Source: an uncultured Lachnospiraceae bacterium (GTDB taxonomy: Bacteria; Bacillota_A; Clostridia; Lachnospirales; Lachnospiraceae). Taken from it: 14,010 nt of DNA. The notes below the pieces were generated by a model. That model was not told the origin of the DNA. It did not search any database and worked only from the letters and a program-made list of their open reading frames with translations. This document shows positions 8,144 to 14,010 of the stretch, piece after piece. The position numbers and the translations under genes were made by a program. Numbering within the stretch: position 1 is the stretch's first letter; the number at the start of each line of letters is the position of its first letter. The stretch is from the NCBI GenBank assembly GCA_902780985.1, contig CACZHN010000041.1:1-14010 (forward strand), in the 5' to 3' direction.

Positions 8144-8896
8144 TTAGTAATCCCTCAGCTTCTTTCCCGTTAATGTAAGGAATACTTCCTCAAGTGTTAT
8201 TGTGGAAATGTCATCCACAACCATCTTCTTCAGCTCCTCGCTTGTTCCGATTGCTATAACCTTTCCCTTATCCATTATGGCGATCCTGGTACAGATTGCC
8301 TCAACCTCTTCCATGTAGTGGCTTGTGTATATTACCGTCGCGCCGTTCTTGTTGGATTCCTTGATCTTATCGAGGATGAAGTTTCTCGACTGAGGATCGA
8401 TTCCTACGGTCGGCTCATCGAAGATAAGCAGATTCGGATGATGTCCTATGGCACATGCGATATTCAGTCGTCTCTTCATACCTCCGGAAAATGTCTTGGC
8501 ATAATCGCCTCTCTTATCCAGAAGTCCTACATATTCAAGTGACTCATCGATTCTTTCCTTAAGCTCGGCACCCTTGATGCCGTAAAGCGAAGTGAACAGC
8601 TCTACATTTTCCCAGGCTTTAAGATTTCCGTGGATTGCCAGTTCCTGCGGAATGTAACCCAGCTTATCGATCAGTTCCTTACGGTTCTTTCTGAAATTCT
8701 TTCCCATGAACTCCACATTTCCGAGTGTCGGCCTAACGATTCCGGTTATCATATTCATGGTTGTGCTCTTACCGGCGCCGTTGGGTCCGAGAAGTCCGAA
8801 GACCTCGCCTTCCTTAATCTCTATATTCAGGTTATCTACAACAACATTACTGCCGTATTTCTTTGTAAGATCCTTTGTCTTAATCATTGTTCCCAT
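8144..8896 (-). CDS. ABC transporter ATP-binding protein (exporter type)
   Basis: This 250-residue nucleotide-binding subunit has all motifs: Walker A GPNGAGKST (37-45), Q-loop YIPQ (Q84), signature FSGGM (136-140), Walker B LLIFDEP (156-162, catalytic E161) and the H-loop histidine H193 in YTSHYMEE. The C-terminus with TLEEVFLTLTGKKLRD is typical of DrrA/LnrL-type drug and antibiotic exporters. It is the first gene of the seven-gene run. ATG 8896 follows GGAGAG (8910-8905) with 8 nt spacing; an in-frame ATG three codons later is less well placed. Complete motifs suggest an active pump rather than a purely sensory transporter. Confidence 0.95.
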   Translation of the reverse strand: MGTMIKTKDLTKKYGSNVVVDNLNIEIKEGEVFGLLGPNGAGKSTTMNMITGIVRPTLGNVEFMGKNFRKNRKELIDKLGYIPQELAIHGNLKAWENVELFTSLYGIKGAELKERIDESLEYVGLLDKRGDYAKTFSGGMKRRLNIACAIGHHPNLLIFDEPTVGIDPQSRNFILDKIKESNKNGATVIYTSHYMEEVEAICTRIAIMDKGKVIAIGTSEELKKMVVDDISTITLEEVFLTLTGKKLRDY

Positions 8897-8920
8897 ATCT
8901 GTATCTCTCCGTTCATAAAA

Positions 8921-8964
8921 ATAATGAGTGTGTCATGACTTCTTATCGATTACACACTCATTAT
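8921..8964 (-). terminator. 13-bp inverted repeat with T run: terminator-like hairpin or operator
   Basis: ATAATGAGTGTGT (8921-8933) and ACACACTCATTAT (8952-8964) are perfect inverted copies separated by 18 nt. On the minus strand the repeat is followed by T residues at 8921-8917, so RNA entering from the HAD gene could form a terminator-like hairpin. The long loop and low GC of the stem make it a modest terminator. The promoter -10 box overlaps its upstream arm, so a transcript started there would lack most of that arm and could not form the hairpin. It could instead be a DNA operator. Confidence 0.55.
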
Positions 8965-8988
8965 ATAAATCCGGTATTTTGTTTTGTA
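8960..8988 (-). promoter_or_regulatory. Probable promoter of the transporter/two-component operon
   Basis: The minus strand has a perfect -10 box TATAAT (8965-8960). At the expected 17-bp spacing the -35 position reads TACAAA (8988-8983), a poor match to TTGACA. Transcription would start near 8953, about 57 nt before the ATPase ATG. A good -10 with a poor -35 suggests dependence on an activator, and the dyad at 9008-9029 would be centred about 65 bp upstream of the start. The transcription start is inferred. Confidence 0.55.
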
Positions 8989-9007
8989 GTGAGAAAAGAA
9001 ATAATCT

Positions 9008-9029
9008 CAATATGACTAAAGTCACATTG
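9008..9029. promoter_or_regulatory. 22-bp dyad, candidate response-regulator operator
   Basis: The site reads CAAT-A-TGACT-AA-AGTCA-C-ATTG: nine of ten base pairs between the arms match around a central AA, with an exact core TGACT-N2-AGTCA (9013-9024). It sits upstream of the weak -35 of the transporter promoter, where an activator would bind. NarL/LuxR-type regulators bind as dimers to such short inverted repeats. The assignment to the regulator encoded at 4056-4700 is inference; the symmetry is directly visible. Confidence 0.55.
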
Positions 9030-9048
9030 TGTAGTATAATGGAAATGA

Positions 9049-9072
9049 TTCTGGGCTCTATGAAGCCAAGAA
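9049..9072 (-). terminator. Weak possible terminator after the HAD phosphatase gene
   Basis: TTCTGGGCT (9049-9057) pairs with AGCCAAGAA (9064-9072) except for one G-A mismatch, around a 6-nt loop. On the minus strand it lies 15 nt after the stop codon and is followed by TCATTTTCC, a poor T tract. It may end the acyltransferase-HAD transcript incompletely. Confidence 0.35.
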
Positions 9073-9087
9073 GAATCTCAGATAGTG

Positions 9088-9759
9088 TTATCCGATCATA
9101 TCAACTATGTCGGCAGGAGCATCGGCAAAGCAGTATGCTCCCTGTTCGATGAGATATTCCTTATCTCTGAATCCCCATAAAACGGAAATGCATGGCAGAC
9201 CGGAATTCTTCGCTGTGAGATAATCCACCTCGGAGTCCCCCACATAAACCGATTCCTCTTTGGTGCTGCCCAGTTCTTTTAGTGCGGTCTCCACCATATC
9301 CGGAGCCGGCTTTCTGTTCACTCCCGGCTGTTCACCGATAGCCACATCTATTAAGTCCCCGAAGAATTTCTTATTCAGTTCCTTCACTGCGGAATCGATC
9401 TTGTTGGATACGATGGCCATCCTGTATCCTCTTTTCTTCAGTTCCTTCATCAAGTCGAGGATTCCCTCATAAGGCCCGGTCTTATCCAGACAGTGCTCAT
9501 CATAATGCTCTTTGAATATCGGAAACATTTCATCCAGAATATCCGTTGATGTTCCTTCCGGAAGAGCTTTTCTGAGTGCTTCCCTCGCACCGTTTCCCAC
9601 GAATCTGCGGAATTCATCCACGGTACGCTCCGGCATTCCCACTGCCTTAAGCGAGTAGTTCATGGAGCCCGCCAGGTCTTCCAATGTATTTAATACTGTT
9701 CCGTCCATGTCAAACACGACTGTCGTGATCTGATGGCCGGTTTTTAATTCATTACCCAT
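9088..9759 (-). CDS. HAD-superfamily hydrolase, phosphoglycolate phosphatase-like
   Basis: This 223-residue cytoplasmic phosphatase has all four HAD motifs: DMDGT (nucleophile D17, acid D19), SN (S118-N119), K150 in RKPAP, and GDSEVD (174-179, with D175 and D179 for Mg). A helical cap (about 25-95) between motifs I and II marks the subfamily I group that includes Gph and pyrophosphatase PpaX. The exact substrate cannot be told; phosphoglycolate, pyrophosphate or a sugar phosphate are possible. The start at 9759 overlaps the acyltransferase 3' end by 16 nt (9744-9759) and has only a weak ribosome binding site, so it may depend on translational coupling. The neighbour gives no clear metabolic link. 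Confidence 0.9.
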   Translation of the reverse strand: MGNELKTGHQITTVVFDMDGTVLNTLEDLAGSMNYSLKAVGMPERTVDEFRRFVGNGAREALRKALPEGTSTDILDEMFPIFKEHYDEHCLDKTGPYEGILDLMKELKKRGYRMAIVSNKIDSAVKELNKKFFGDLIDVAIGEQPGVNRKPAPDMVETALKELGSTKEESVYVGDSEVDYLTAKNSGLPCISVLWGFRDKEYLIEQGAYCFADAPADIVDMIG

Positions 9760-10898
9760 TTCGTACTGTTCTTATATCCTTTTCTGTTATGTCCTTTAAA
9801 CTTTGATATTATCTTCGGGATCAGGTTTACTATCCTGTCGATGGTCCAGCATGCCGCATAGATTATGACTATGATGAGAACGATCTGCAGCAGATAATAC
9901 TTTCCTATATAGAACCTGACGTTGTTGATATCGAAAAGACGTTCCCATATCACATCACGCATCAGCGGATGTTCGTGGATCATGTATATTCCCAGATTTC
10001 CCGCGCTTATTGCATTTATCACCTTTCCCGTACGTCTGAACCTTGTGAGATCCGTCCTCTCGAAGAATCTGAAAATGCATGCGCACTGAAGCACCACCAG
10101 CGGATTATCGTTGAATACGATGACCTTCCTTATGTTCTCGTCCGGATAAAAATATACCAGCGCCGTATTTATAAGTCCCAGCGCGATAAATGTAATCAGG
10201 TACATCCATCTGCTGCTCAGGAATCCTCTTCCCTCTTCGTGAAGCTTCAGGAAATGATATTTCCTCATAAAGGCTCCCAGCAGGTACATGTATATAAATC
10301 CGTAAAGGCTCTTACCTCCCACTGTGCTCACAACCTTGTTGAGACTCAGTATCTCCGTGAAAGGCTCCAGCATGGACAGCGGCTGCCACAGGGAAAATAC
10401 AAAGAAGAATACTGCCAGCAGGCAGAGGAACTCTTTCCCAGAAAGCTTTTCTATCATCTTATTCAGGAACGGTGACAGCATCAGTACCAGAATGTACAGC
10501 GTCATAAAGTACCAGGTTCTGGATAAGAACGGGAAAAATCCCCTGATGTAATCTTCCTTCGTAATGCTCTTCGGATAAAGCATTCCGTATACAACCGGTA
10601 TGGCAAGGGAATAGAAATACATCGGCAGGTAGCACTTAAGCAGCCTTTTCACGTTGAATCCGGATTTTGATTCGCACATGTAATATCCCATTATCACCAT
10701 GAAGACAAATACCGGGCATCTGCTCATCAGCCAGATGATCCAGAACGTCAGTTCCCTGTCTCCGCCGAGTCGGTTCGATATTTTTGAGAAACCTCCGTAG
10801 TCCGATACATGCAGGAATATGATTTGAAGCATCATGATTATCCTGAGCAGTTCTATCCCGGGGTTACGCATTTTCTTGTTGTTTTTTGTCTCTTTCAT
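9744..10898 (-). CDS. Membrane acyltransferase, acyltransferase-3 family
   Basis: This 384-residue integral membrane protein has about ten hydrophobic segments. The N-terminus has the family pattern GIELLRIIMMLQIIFLHV, with a histidine (H35) at the end of the first segment where the family's conserved catalytic histidine lies. Later features are FVFMVIMGYYM, a TWYFMTLYILVLMLSPF segment and, near the C-terminus, GNLGIYMIHEHPLMRD. Such enzymes O-acetylate or succinylate surface polysaccharides, peptidoglycan or lipids; the acceptor here is unknown. The ATG at 10898 follows CGGA with about 7 nt spacing. It is the first gene of a two-gene unit with the HAD phosphatase and is divergent from the thiamine operon. 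Confidence 0.9.
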   Translation of the reverse strand: MKETKNNKKMRNPGIELLRIIMMLQIIFLHVSDYGGFSKISNRLGGDRELTFWIIWLMSRCPVFVFMVIMGYYMCESKSGFNVKRLLKCYLPMYFYSLAIPVVYGMLYPKSITKEDYIRGFFPFLSRTWYFMTLYILVLMLSPFLNKMIEKLSGKEFLCLLAVFFFVFSLWQPLSMLEPFTEILSLNKVVSTVGGKSLYGFIYMYLLGAFMRKYHFLKLHEEGRGFLSSRWMYLITFIALGLINTALVYFYPDENIRKVIVFNDNPLVVLQCACIFRFFERTDLTRFRRTGKVINAISAGNLGIYMIHEHPLMRDVIWERLFDINNVRFYIGKYYLLQIVLIIVIIYAACWTIDRIVNLIPKIISKFKGHNRKGYKNSTKWVMN

Positions 10899-10948
10899 GT
10901 CAGTTCCGGGCCAATCCCGTCATCCTTTACTAAATGTTTCAAAGACAT

Positions 10949-10977
10949 ATTATTATCTTAGATTGACAATATTGCAA
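10949..10977 (-). promoter_or_regulatory. Possible promoter of the acyltransferase gene
   Basis: On the minus strand TTGCAA (10977-10972) and AATAAT (10954-10949) are separated by 17 bp, matching the sigma-A hexamers at 4 and 5 of 6 positions. It overlaps the divergent thiamine promoter. The region is AT-rich, so chance matches are likely. Confidence 0.3.
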
Positions 10978-10991
10978 CTATATTTTAAAAT
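10963..10991 (+). promoter_or_regulatory. Sigma-A promoter of the thiamine operon
   Basis: A perfect -35 TTGACA (10963-10968) is followed after exactly 17 bp by TAAAAT (10986-10991), 5 of 6 matches to the -10 box. Transcription would start near 10998, just before the TPP aptamer, as expected for a riboswitch leader. It overlaps the likely promoter region of the divergent acyltransferase gene. Confidence 0.8.
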
Positions 10992-11007
10992 AAGCTCGCA
11001 ATTTAAA

Positions 11008-11095
11008 AAGAGGGGAGCCGATAAATCGGCTGAGAGGAAGGTGCAACCTTCGACCCATTAACCTGATTTGGATAATGCCAACGTAGGGATGATCA
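11008..11095 (+). ncRNA. TPP riboswitch (THI element) aptamer
   Basis: The conserved THI-box elements are present in order: GGGGAGCC (11012-11019), a short hairpin GCCGA-TAAA-TCGGC, CTGAGAGG (11030-11037), a variable hairpin GAAGGT-GCA-ACCTTC (11037-11051), then ACCTGATTTGGATAATGCC with CCAACGTAGGGA (to 11089). The TTGG (11068-11071) to CCAA (11078-11081) pairing forms the pyrophosphate-side helix. It lies directly before thiS-thiF-thiG-thiH, the usual target of this riboswitch. The outer closing helix is not obvious, so the ends are approximate. Confidence 0.95.
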
Positions 11096-11110
11096 TAACG
11101 TAGATTTTCT

Positions 11111-11143
11111 GTAGCTATCCAAATTGGGGTAGCTACTTTTTTT
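11111..11143 (+). terminator. Riboswitch-controlled intrinsic terminator
   Basis: GTAGCTATCC (11111-11120) pairs with GGGTAGCTAC (11127-11136), including one G-U pair, and is followed by seven T residues (11137-11143). It stands between the TPP aptamer and thiS. Bases 11116-11124 (TATCCAAAT) are also exactly complementary to aptamer bases 11066-11074 (ATTTGGATA), giving an alternative antiterminator helix. With TPP bound, the aptamer keeps 11066-11074 and the terminator forms. Confidence 0.9.
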
Positions 11144-11181
11144 ATGTATAAAACCAGCAAATGCGGAAAGTGAGGTATTAC

Positions 11182-11376
11182 ATGGTAAAGATAAACGGTG
11201 AATCCCGTGACTACTCCGGCCTTACCGTAGCGGAAGTCCTCGAGAAAGAGGGTTATTCCGGTAAACCGGTGGCTGTTGAGCTGAACGAAGCCATCGTTCC
11301 GAAGGCCGCTCACGGTTCAACTACCCTCAGCGACGGAGACGTTGTGGAAGTCGTAAGTTTCGTAGGAGGTGGCTGA
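11182..11376 (+). CDS. thiS: Sulfur carrier protein ThiS
   Basis: ThiS is a small ubiquitin-fold protein that carries sulfur as a C-terminal thiocarboxylate to thiazole synthase ThiG. The 64-residue protein has the expected pattern: MVKINGE start, [11 protein letters not shown] helix, [10 protein letters not shown] strand, [16 protein letters not shown] end. The terminal Gly-Gly is the site adenylated by ThiF; here there is one extra glycine (GGG). ATG 11182 was chosen because GAGG lies 6 nt upstream; an in-frame ATG at 11161 has no comparable site and adds an atypical extension. It is the first gene after the TPP riboswitch, and its stop is one nucleotide before the thiF start. Confidence 0.95.
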   Translation: MVKINGESRDYSGLTVAEVLEKEGYSGKPVAVELNEAIVPKAAHGSTTLSDGDVVEVVSFVGGG

Positions 11377-11377
11377 T

Positions 11378-12016
11378 ATGAGTATTCCTACAAGAGAGGA
11401 GTGGCTCAGAGCACTAGTGGAACGTCACGGTGCAAGACGTCAGCAGGCCTTCAGCAGCGCAACCGTTGCAGTATGCGGTCTGGGCGGTCTGGGCTCAAAC
11501 ATTTCCATCGCTCTTACAAGAGCGGGGATCGGAAAGCTGATACTGATCGATTTCGACAAAGTGGATATAACCAACCTTCACAGACAGCAGTACAAGGCAT
11601 CGCAGATAGGCATGAATAAGACGGACGCCCTGTGGGAGAATCTCCGGGAGATAAGTCCTTACACGGATCTTGTAACCCATACCCTGAAGCTGGATGAGTC
11701 AAATATGTACTCAATCCTCGGCAGCGCGGACATCATATGCGAAGCCTTCGATAAAGCGGAAATGAAGGCTATGCTCGTAAACTACGTGCTGGAGAACTTC
11801 CCGGATAAGTACATTTTATCGGGCTCCGGTATGGCCGGATTCGGAAGTTCCAATTCCATCACAACAAAGAAGGTCACAAAGAGGTTTTATATCTGCGGTG
11901 ACGGCGTCAGTGACGTAAATGACGGCATCGGTCTCGTATCCTCCAGAGTTATGACCTGTGCAGCTCACGAGGCTCACATGGTCCTCAGAATTCTGTCGGG
12001 AGAGACAGAAGCATAA
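11378..12016 (+). CDS. thiF: ThiS adenylyltransferase ThiF, short clostridial type
   Basis: This E1-like enzyme activates the C-terminus of ThiS with ATP in sulfur transfer for thiazole formation. At 212 residues it belongs to the short ThiF group common in Clostridia. The Rossmann nucleotide site is VCGLGGLGSN (about 32-41), followed by LILIDFDKVDITNLHRQQY (D58/D60 and R69, ATP contacts). No CxxC zinc pairs are present, unlike the longer E. coli-type ThiF, so sulfur handling may differ; it keeps the adenylation core. ATG 11378 follows AGGAGG (11364-11369) closely. An in-frame GTG at 11369 lies inside that site and is rejected. It lies 1 nt after thiS and 43 nt before thiG. Confidence 0.93.
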   Translation: MSIPTREEWLRALVERHGARRQQAFSSATVAVCGLGGLGSNISIALTRAGIGKLILIDFDKVDITNLHRQQYKASQIGMNKTDALWENLREISPYTDLVTHTLKLDESNMYSILGSADIICEAFDKAEMKAMLVNYVLENFPDKYILSGSGMAGFGSSNSITTKKVTKRFYICGDGVSDVNDGIGLVSSRVMTCAAHEAHMVLRILSGETEA

Positions 12017-12059
12017 AAACAGATAATACATCAACGTTAATACAGGAAGGACATCAAAA

Positions 12060-12827
12060 ATGAACGATAAGTTAGTAATCGGCGGGAAGGAATTCAACTC
12101 CCGTTTCATTCTCGGATCAGGAAAATACTCTATGAAGCTTATAGAGGCAGCAGTACGTGACGCAGGCGCAGAGCTTATAACTCTTGCAGTCCGCCGTACA
12201 AATACAAAGGATCAGGAAAACATCCTTGATTACATTCCCGAAGGAGTAACTCTTCTTCCGAACACCAGCGGTGCAAGAACCGCCGAAGAAGCAGTAAGGA
12301 TTGCCCGTCTCGCAAGAGAACTGGGCTGCGGAAATTTCGTAAAGATCGAGATCATGCGTGACTCCAAGTATCTTCTTCCGGACAACAACGAGACCGTAAA
12401 GGCTACGGAGATCCTTGCCAAGGAGGGCTTTGTGGTTATGCCGTATATGTACCCGGATCTTAATGCAGCAAGAGACCTTATGAATGCGGGCGCCGCTTCC
12501 ATCATGCCTCTCGCATCTCCTATCGGTTCCAATAAAGGCCTTGCCACAAAGGAATTCATTCAGATCCTTATAGACGAAATACCTCTTCCTATCATAGTGG
12601 ATGCAGGTATCGGAAGACCGTCCCAGGCCTGCGAAGCCATGGAAATGGGTGCGGCTGCCATCATGGCCAACACAGCCCTTGCTACAGCCGGAGACCTAAC
12701 ACTTATGGCCTCTGCATTTCGCGAAGCGATTTCTGCCGGACGTAAAGCTTATCTTTCCGGACTCGGAAGAGTTCTTACCCGCGGTGCTTCCGCATCTGAC
12801 CCTCTTACGGGATTTCTCAGGGATTAA
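12060..12827 (+). CDS. thiG: Thiazole synthase ThiG
   Basis: ThiG is a TIM-barrel enzyme that condenses deoxyxylulose 5-phosphate, dehydroglycine (made by ThiH in anaerobes) and sulfur from ThiS-thiocarboxylate into thiazole phosphate. The 255-residue length is standard. The visible family signatures are FILGSGKY (16-23), LAVRRTN (42-48), [16 protein letters not shown] (65-80), NFVKIEIM with the Schiff-base lysine K95, [32 protein letters not shown] and MANTALATA. The start follows AGGAAGG by about 9 nt. It is preceded by a 43-nt gap after thiF and followed 11 nt later by thiH, its partner enzyme. Confidence 0.97.
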   Translation: MNDKLVIGGKEFNSRFILGSGKYSMKLIEAAVRDAGAELITLAVRRTNTKDQENILDYIPEGVTLLPNTSGARTAEEAVRIARLARELGCGNFVKIEIMRDSKYLLPDNNETVKATEILAKEGFVVMPYMYPDLNAARDLMNAGAASIMPLASPIGSNKGLATKEFIQILIDEIPLPIIVDAGIGRPSQACEAMEMGAAAIMANTALATAGDLTLMASAFREAISAGRKAYLSGLGRVLTRGASASDPLTGFLRD

Positions 12828-12838
12828 GGGGTGCGGCC

Positions 12839-14010
12839 ATGGAAAATCAGTTTTTTATAGATTCAGACCAGCTTTCGCCCGAAGCGCTTGAGAAGAAACA
12901 TCGTCTGGAGACAGATCCGTCCTGCAGAACGAATCATATGGAATATATGCCGGGCATGGATATCATTGAGTCCGATATCAGGGACAAGGTTATATCCGAA
13001 GCGGAAAGCTATGACTATTCGCAGTATACGGCCGCCGATGTTATGGCTGCGCTGAGCCATGACCACTGTACGATAGAGGATTTCAAAGCACTCCTCTCTC
13101 CGGCAGCGGAGCCTCTGCTTGAGAAGATGGCCGAGCGTGCGCGTCTGGAGACCGGAAAGCATTTCGGAAACACGGTATATCTTTTCACGCCTTTGTATAT
13201 TGCAAATTATTGTGAGAATTATTGTGTATATTGCGGATTCAACTGCTATAATAAGATACGTCGTATGAAGCTCTCTTACGAGCAGATTGAACATGAGATG
13301 AAAGTCATCGCAGACAGCGGAATGGAGGAGATCCTTCTTCTCACCGGCGAAAGCCGTGCCGCCAGCGATGTGGAATATATCGGAGAAGCCTGCAAGCTTG
13401 CAAGAAAGTATTTCCGACTTGTGGGACTGGAGATATATCCGGTAAATGTAGATGAGTATAAGTATCTTCACGAATGCGGTGCGGACTATGTGACCGTATT
13501 CCAGGAAACCTATGATTCGGACAAGTACGAAACCCTGCACCTTATGGGACATAAGCGTGTATGGCCGTACAGATTCGATGCGCAGGAAAGAGCACTTATG
13601 GGCGGCATGCGCGGCGTTGCATTTTCAGCTCTGCTGGGTCTTTCCGATTTCAGACGTGATGCACTGGCTACTGCGCTTCATGCATATTTCCTTCAGAGGA
13701 AATATCCTCACGCCGAAATATCGCTTTCCTGTCCGAGACTCAGACCGATCATAAATAACGACAAGATCAATCCGCTGGATGTTCACGAAAAACAGCTTTG
13801 CCAGGTTATATGCGCTTACCGTATCTTCCTTCCTTTTGCGGGCATCACCGTATCTTCAAGGGAGACCGCGGAGTTCAGAAACGGCATAGTTAAGATTGCG
13901 GCTACCAAGGTATCCGCAGGTGTATCAACCGGAATCGGCGATCATGAATCAAAATACACCGGTAAAGAAGACGAATATCAGCAGGGGGATGAGCAGTTCG
14001 AGATAAGCGA
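12839..14010 (+). CDS. thiH: 2-iminoacetate (dehydroglycine) synthase ThiH, radical SAM, cut by right edge
   Basis: ThiH cleaves tyrosine by radical SAM chemistry to dehydroglycine and p-cresol, supplying ThiG; this oxygen-sensitive route replaces ThiO in anaerobes. The frame stays open from ATG 12839 to the window end (390 codons). AAGGGG (12826-12831) lies 7 nt before the ATG. The radical SAM motif is CENYCVYC (C125, C129, C132) followed by GF. Other family marks are PLYIANYC, LLLTGESRA, GADYVTVFQETY, RGVAFSALLGLSDFR and SLSCPRLRP. The family is usually about 370-480 residues, so most of the protein is visible. HydG is the close homologue; the thi-operon position and the absence, so far, of its extra C-terminal cluster domain favour ThiH. 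Confidence 0.94.
   Translation, partial: MENQFFIDSDQLSPEALEKKHRLETDPSCRTNHMEYMPGMDIIESDIRDKVISEAESYDYSQYTAADVMAALSHDHCTIEDFKALLSPAAEPLLEKMAERARLETGKHFGNTVYLFTPLYIANYCENYCVYCGFNCYNKIRRMKLSYEQIEHEMKVIADSGMEEILLLTGESRAASDVEYIGEACKLARKYFRLVGLEIYPVNVDEYKYLHECGADYVTVFQETYDSDKYETLHLMGHKRVWPYRFDAQERALMGGMRGVAFSALLGLSDFRRDALATALHAYFLQRKYPHAEISLSCPRLRPIINNDKINPLDVHEKQLCQVICAYRIFLPFAGITVSSRETAEFRNGIVKIAATKVSAGVSTGIGDHESKYTGKEDEYQQGDEQFEIS

Noticed and set aside
11369..12016. GTG start at 11369 for thiF
   Set aside because: The GTG overlaps the AGGAGG ribosome binding site that serves the ATG at 11378.
12863..13552. 229-codon minus-strand open frame opposite thiH
   Set aside because: It is antisense to a clear radical SAM gene, shows no recognisable domain and has no good ribosome binding site.

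Overview
The window looks like a chromosomal segment of an anaerobic Gram-positive bacterium of the class Clostridia, most likely Lachnospiraceae. The reasons are the clostridial-type thiamine cluster (short ThiF, thiG-thiH under a TPP riboswitch), the [FeFe]-hydrogenase maturases HydE and HydF, strong GGAGG-type ribosome binding sites and moderate GC content. The genus cannot be fixed from the sequence. No transposase, phage gene, tRNA, rRNA or CRISPR array is visible. Coding density is high and no gene-free stretch reaches 300 bases.

Layout: everything from 1 to 10898 is on the minus strand, and everything from about 10963 to the right edge is on the plus strand. Read in transcription order, the minus strand holds three units. 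(1) A membrane acyltransferase and a HAD phosphatase (10898 to 9088). (2) A seven-gene run (8896 to 1714): an ABC transporter ATPase, two ABC-2 permeases, a NarL-type histidine kinase, its response regulator, then hydF and hydE, closed by an intrinsic terminator at about 1678-1710. (3) An ECF sigma factor, a membrane-anchored putative anti-sigma factor and a lipoprotein cut by the left edge (1600 to 1). The plus strand carries a sigma-A promoter, a TPP riboswitch with a complete terminator/antiterminator switch, and thiS-thiF-thiG-thiH, with thiH cut by the right edge.

How the genes work together: the transporter plus HisKA_3 kinase plus NarL regulator has the composition of the Bacillus LnrLMN/LnrJK (linearmycin resistance) class, in which the two-component system induces its own exporter. 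A 22-bp dyad at 9008-9029 lies upstream of a promoter with a perfect TATAAT but no good -35, so it is a good candidate for the regulator's site. The promoter is embedded in a 13-bp inverted repeat followed by a T run, so upstream read-through could be terminated while locally started transcripts escape. The hydFE pair follows the regulator with only 35 nt between and no terminator, so hydrogenase maturation may be co-transcribed with this envelope-stress module. ThiS, ThiF, ThiG and ThiH act together to build the thiazole half of thiamine. The riboswitch shuts the operon when TPP is plentiful.

I see no clearly new biological system. The most interesting points are the promoter-in-terminator arrangement, the candidate operator, and the coupling of hydFE to a stress-response transporter module. 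Several starts were moved inward to better ribosome binding sites (hydF, the kinase, one permease, thiS, thiF); the reasons are given per gene.
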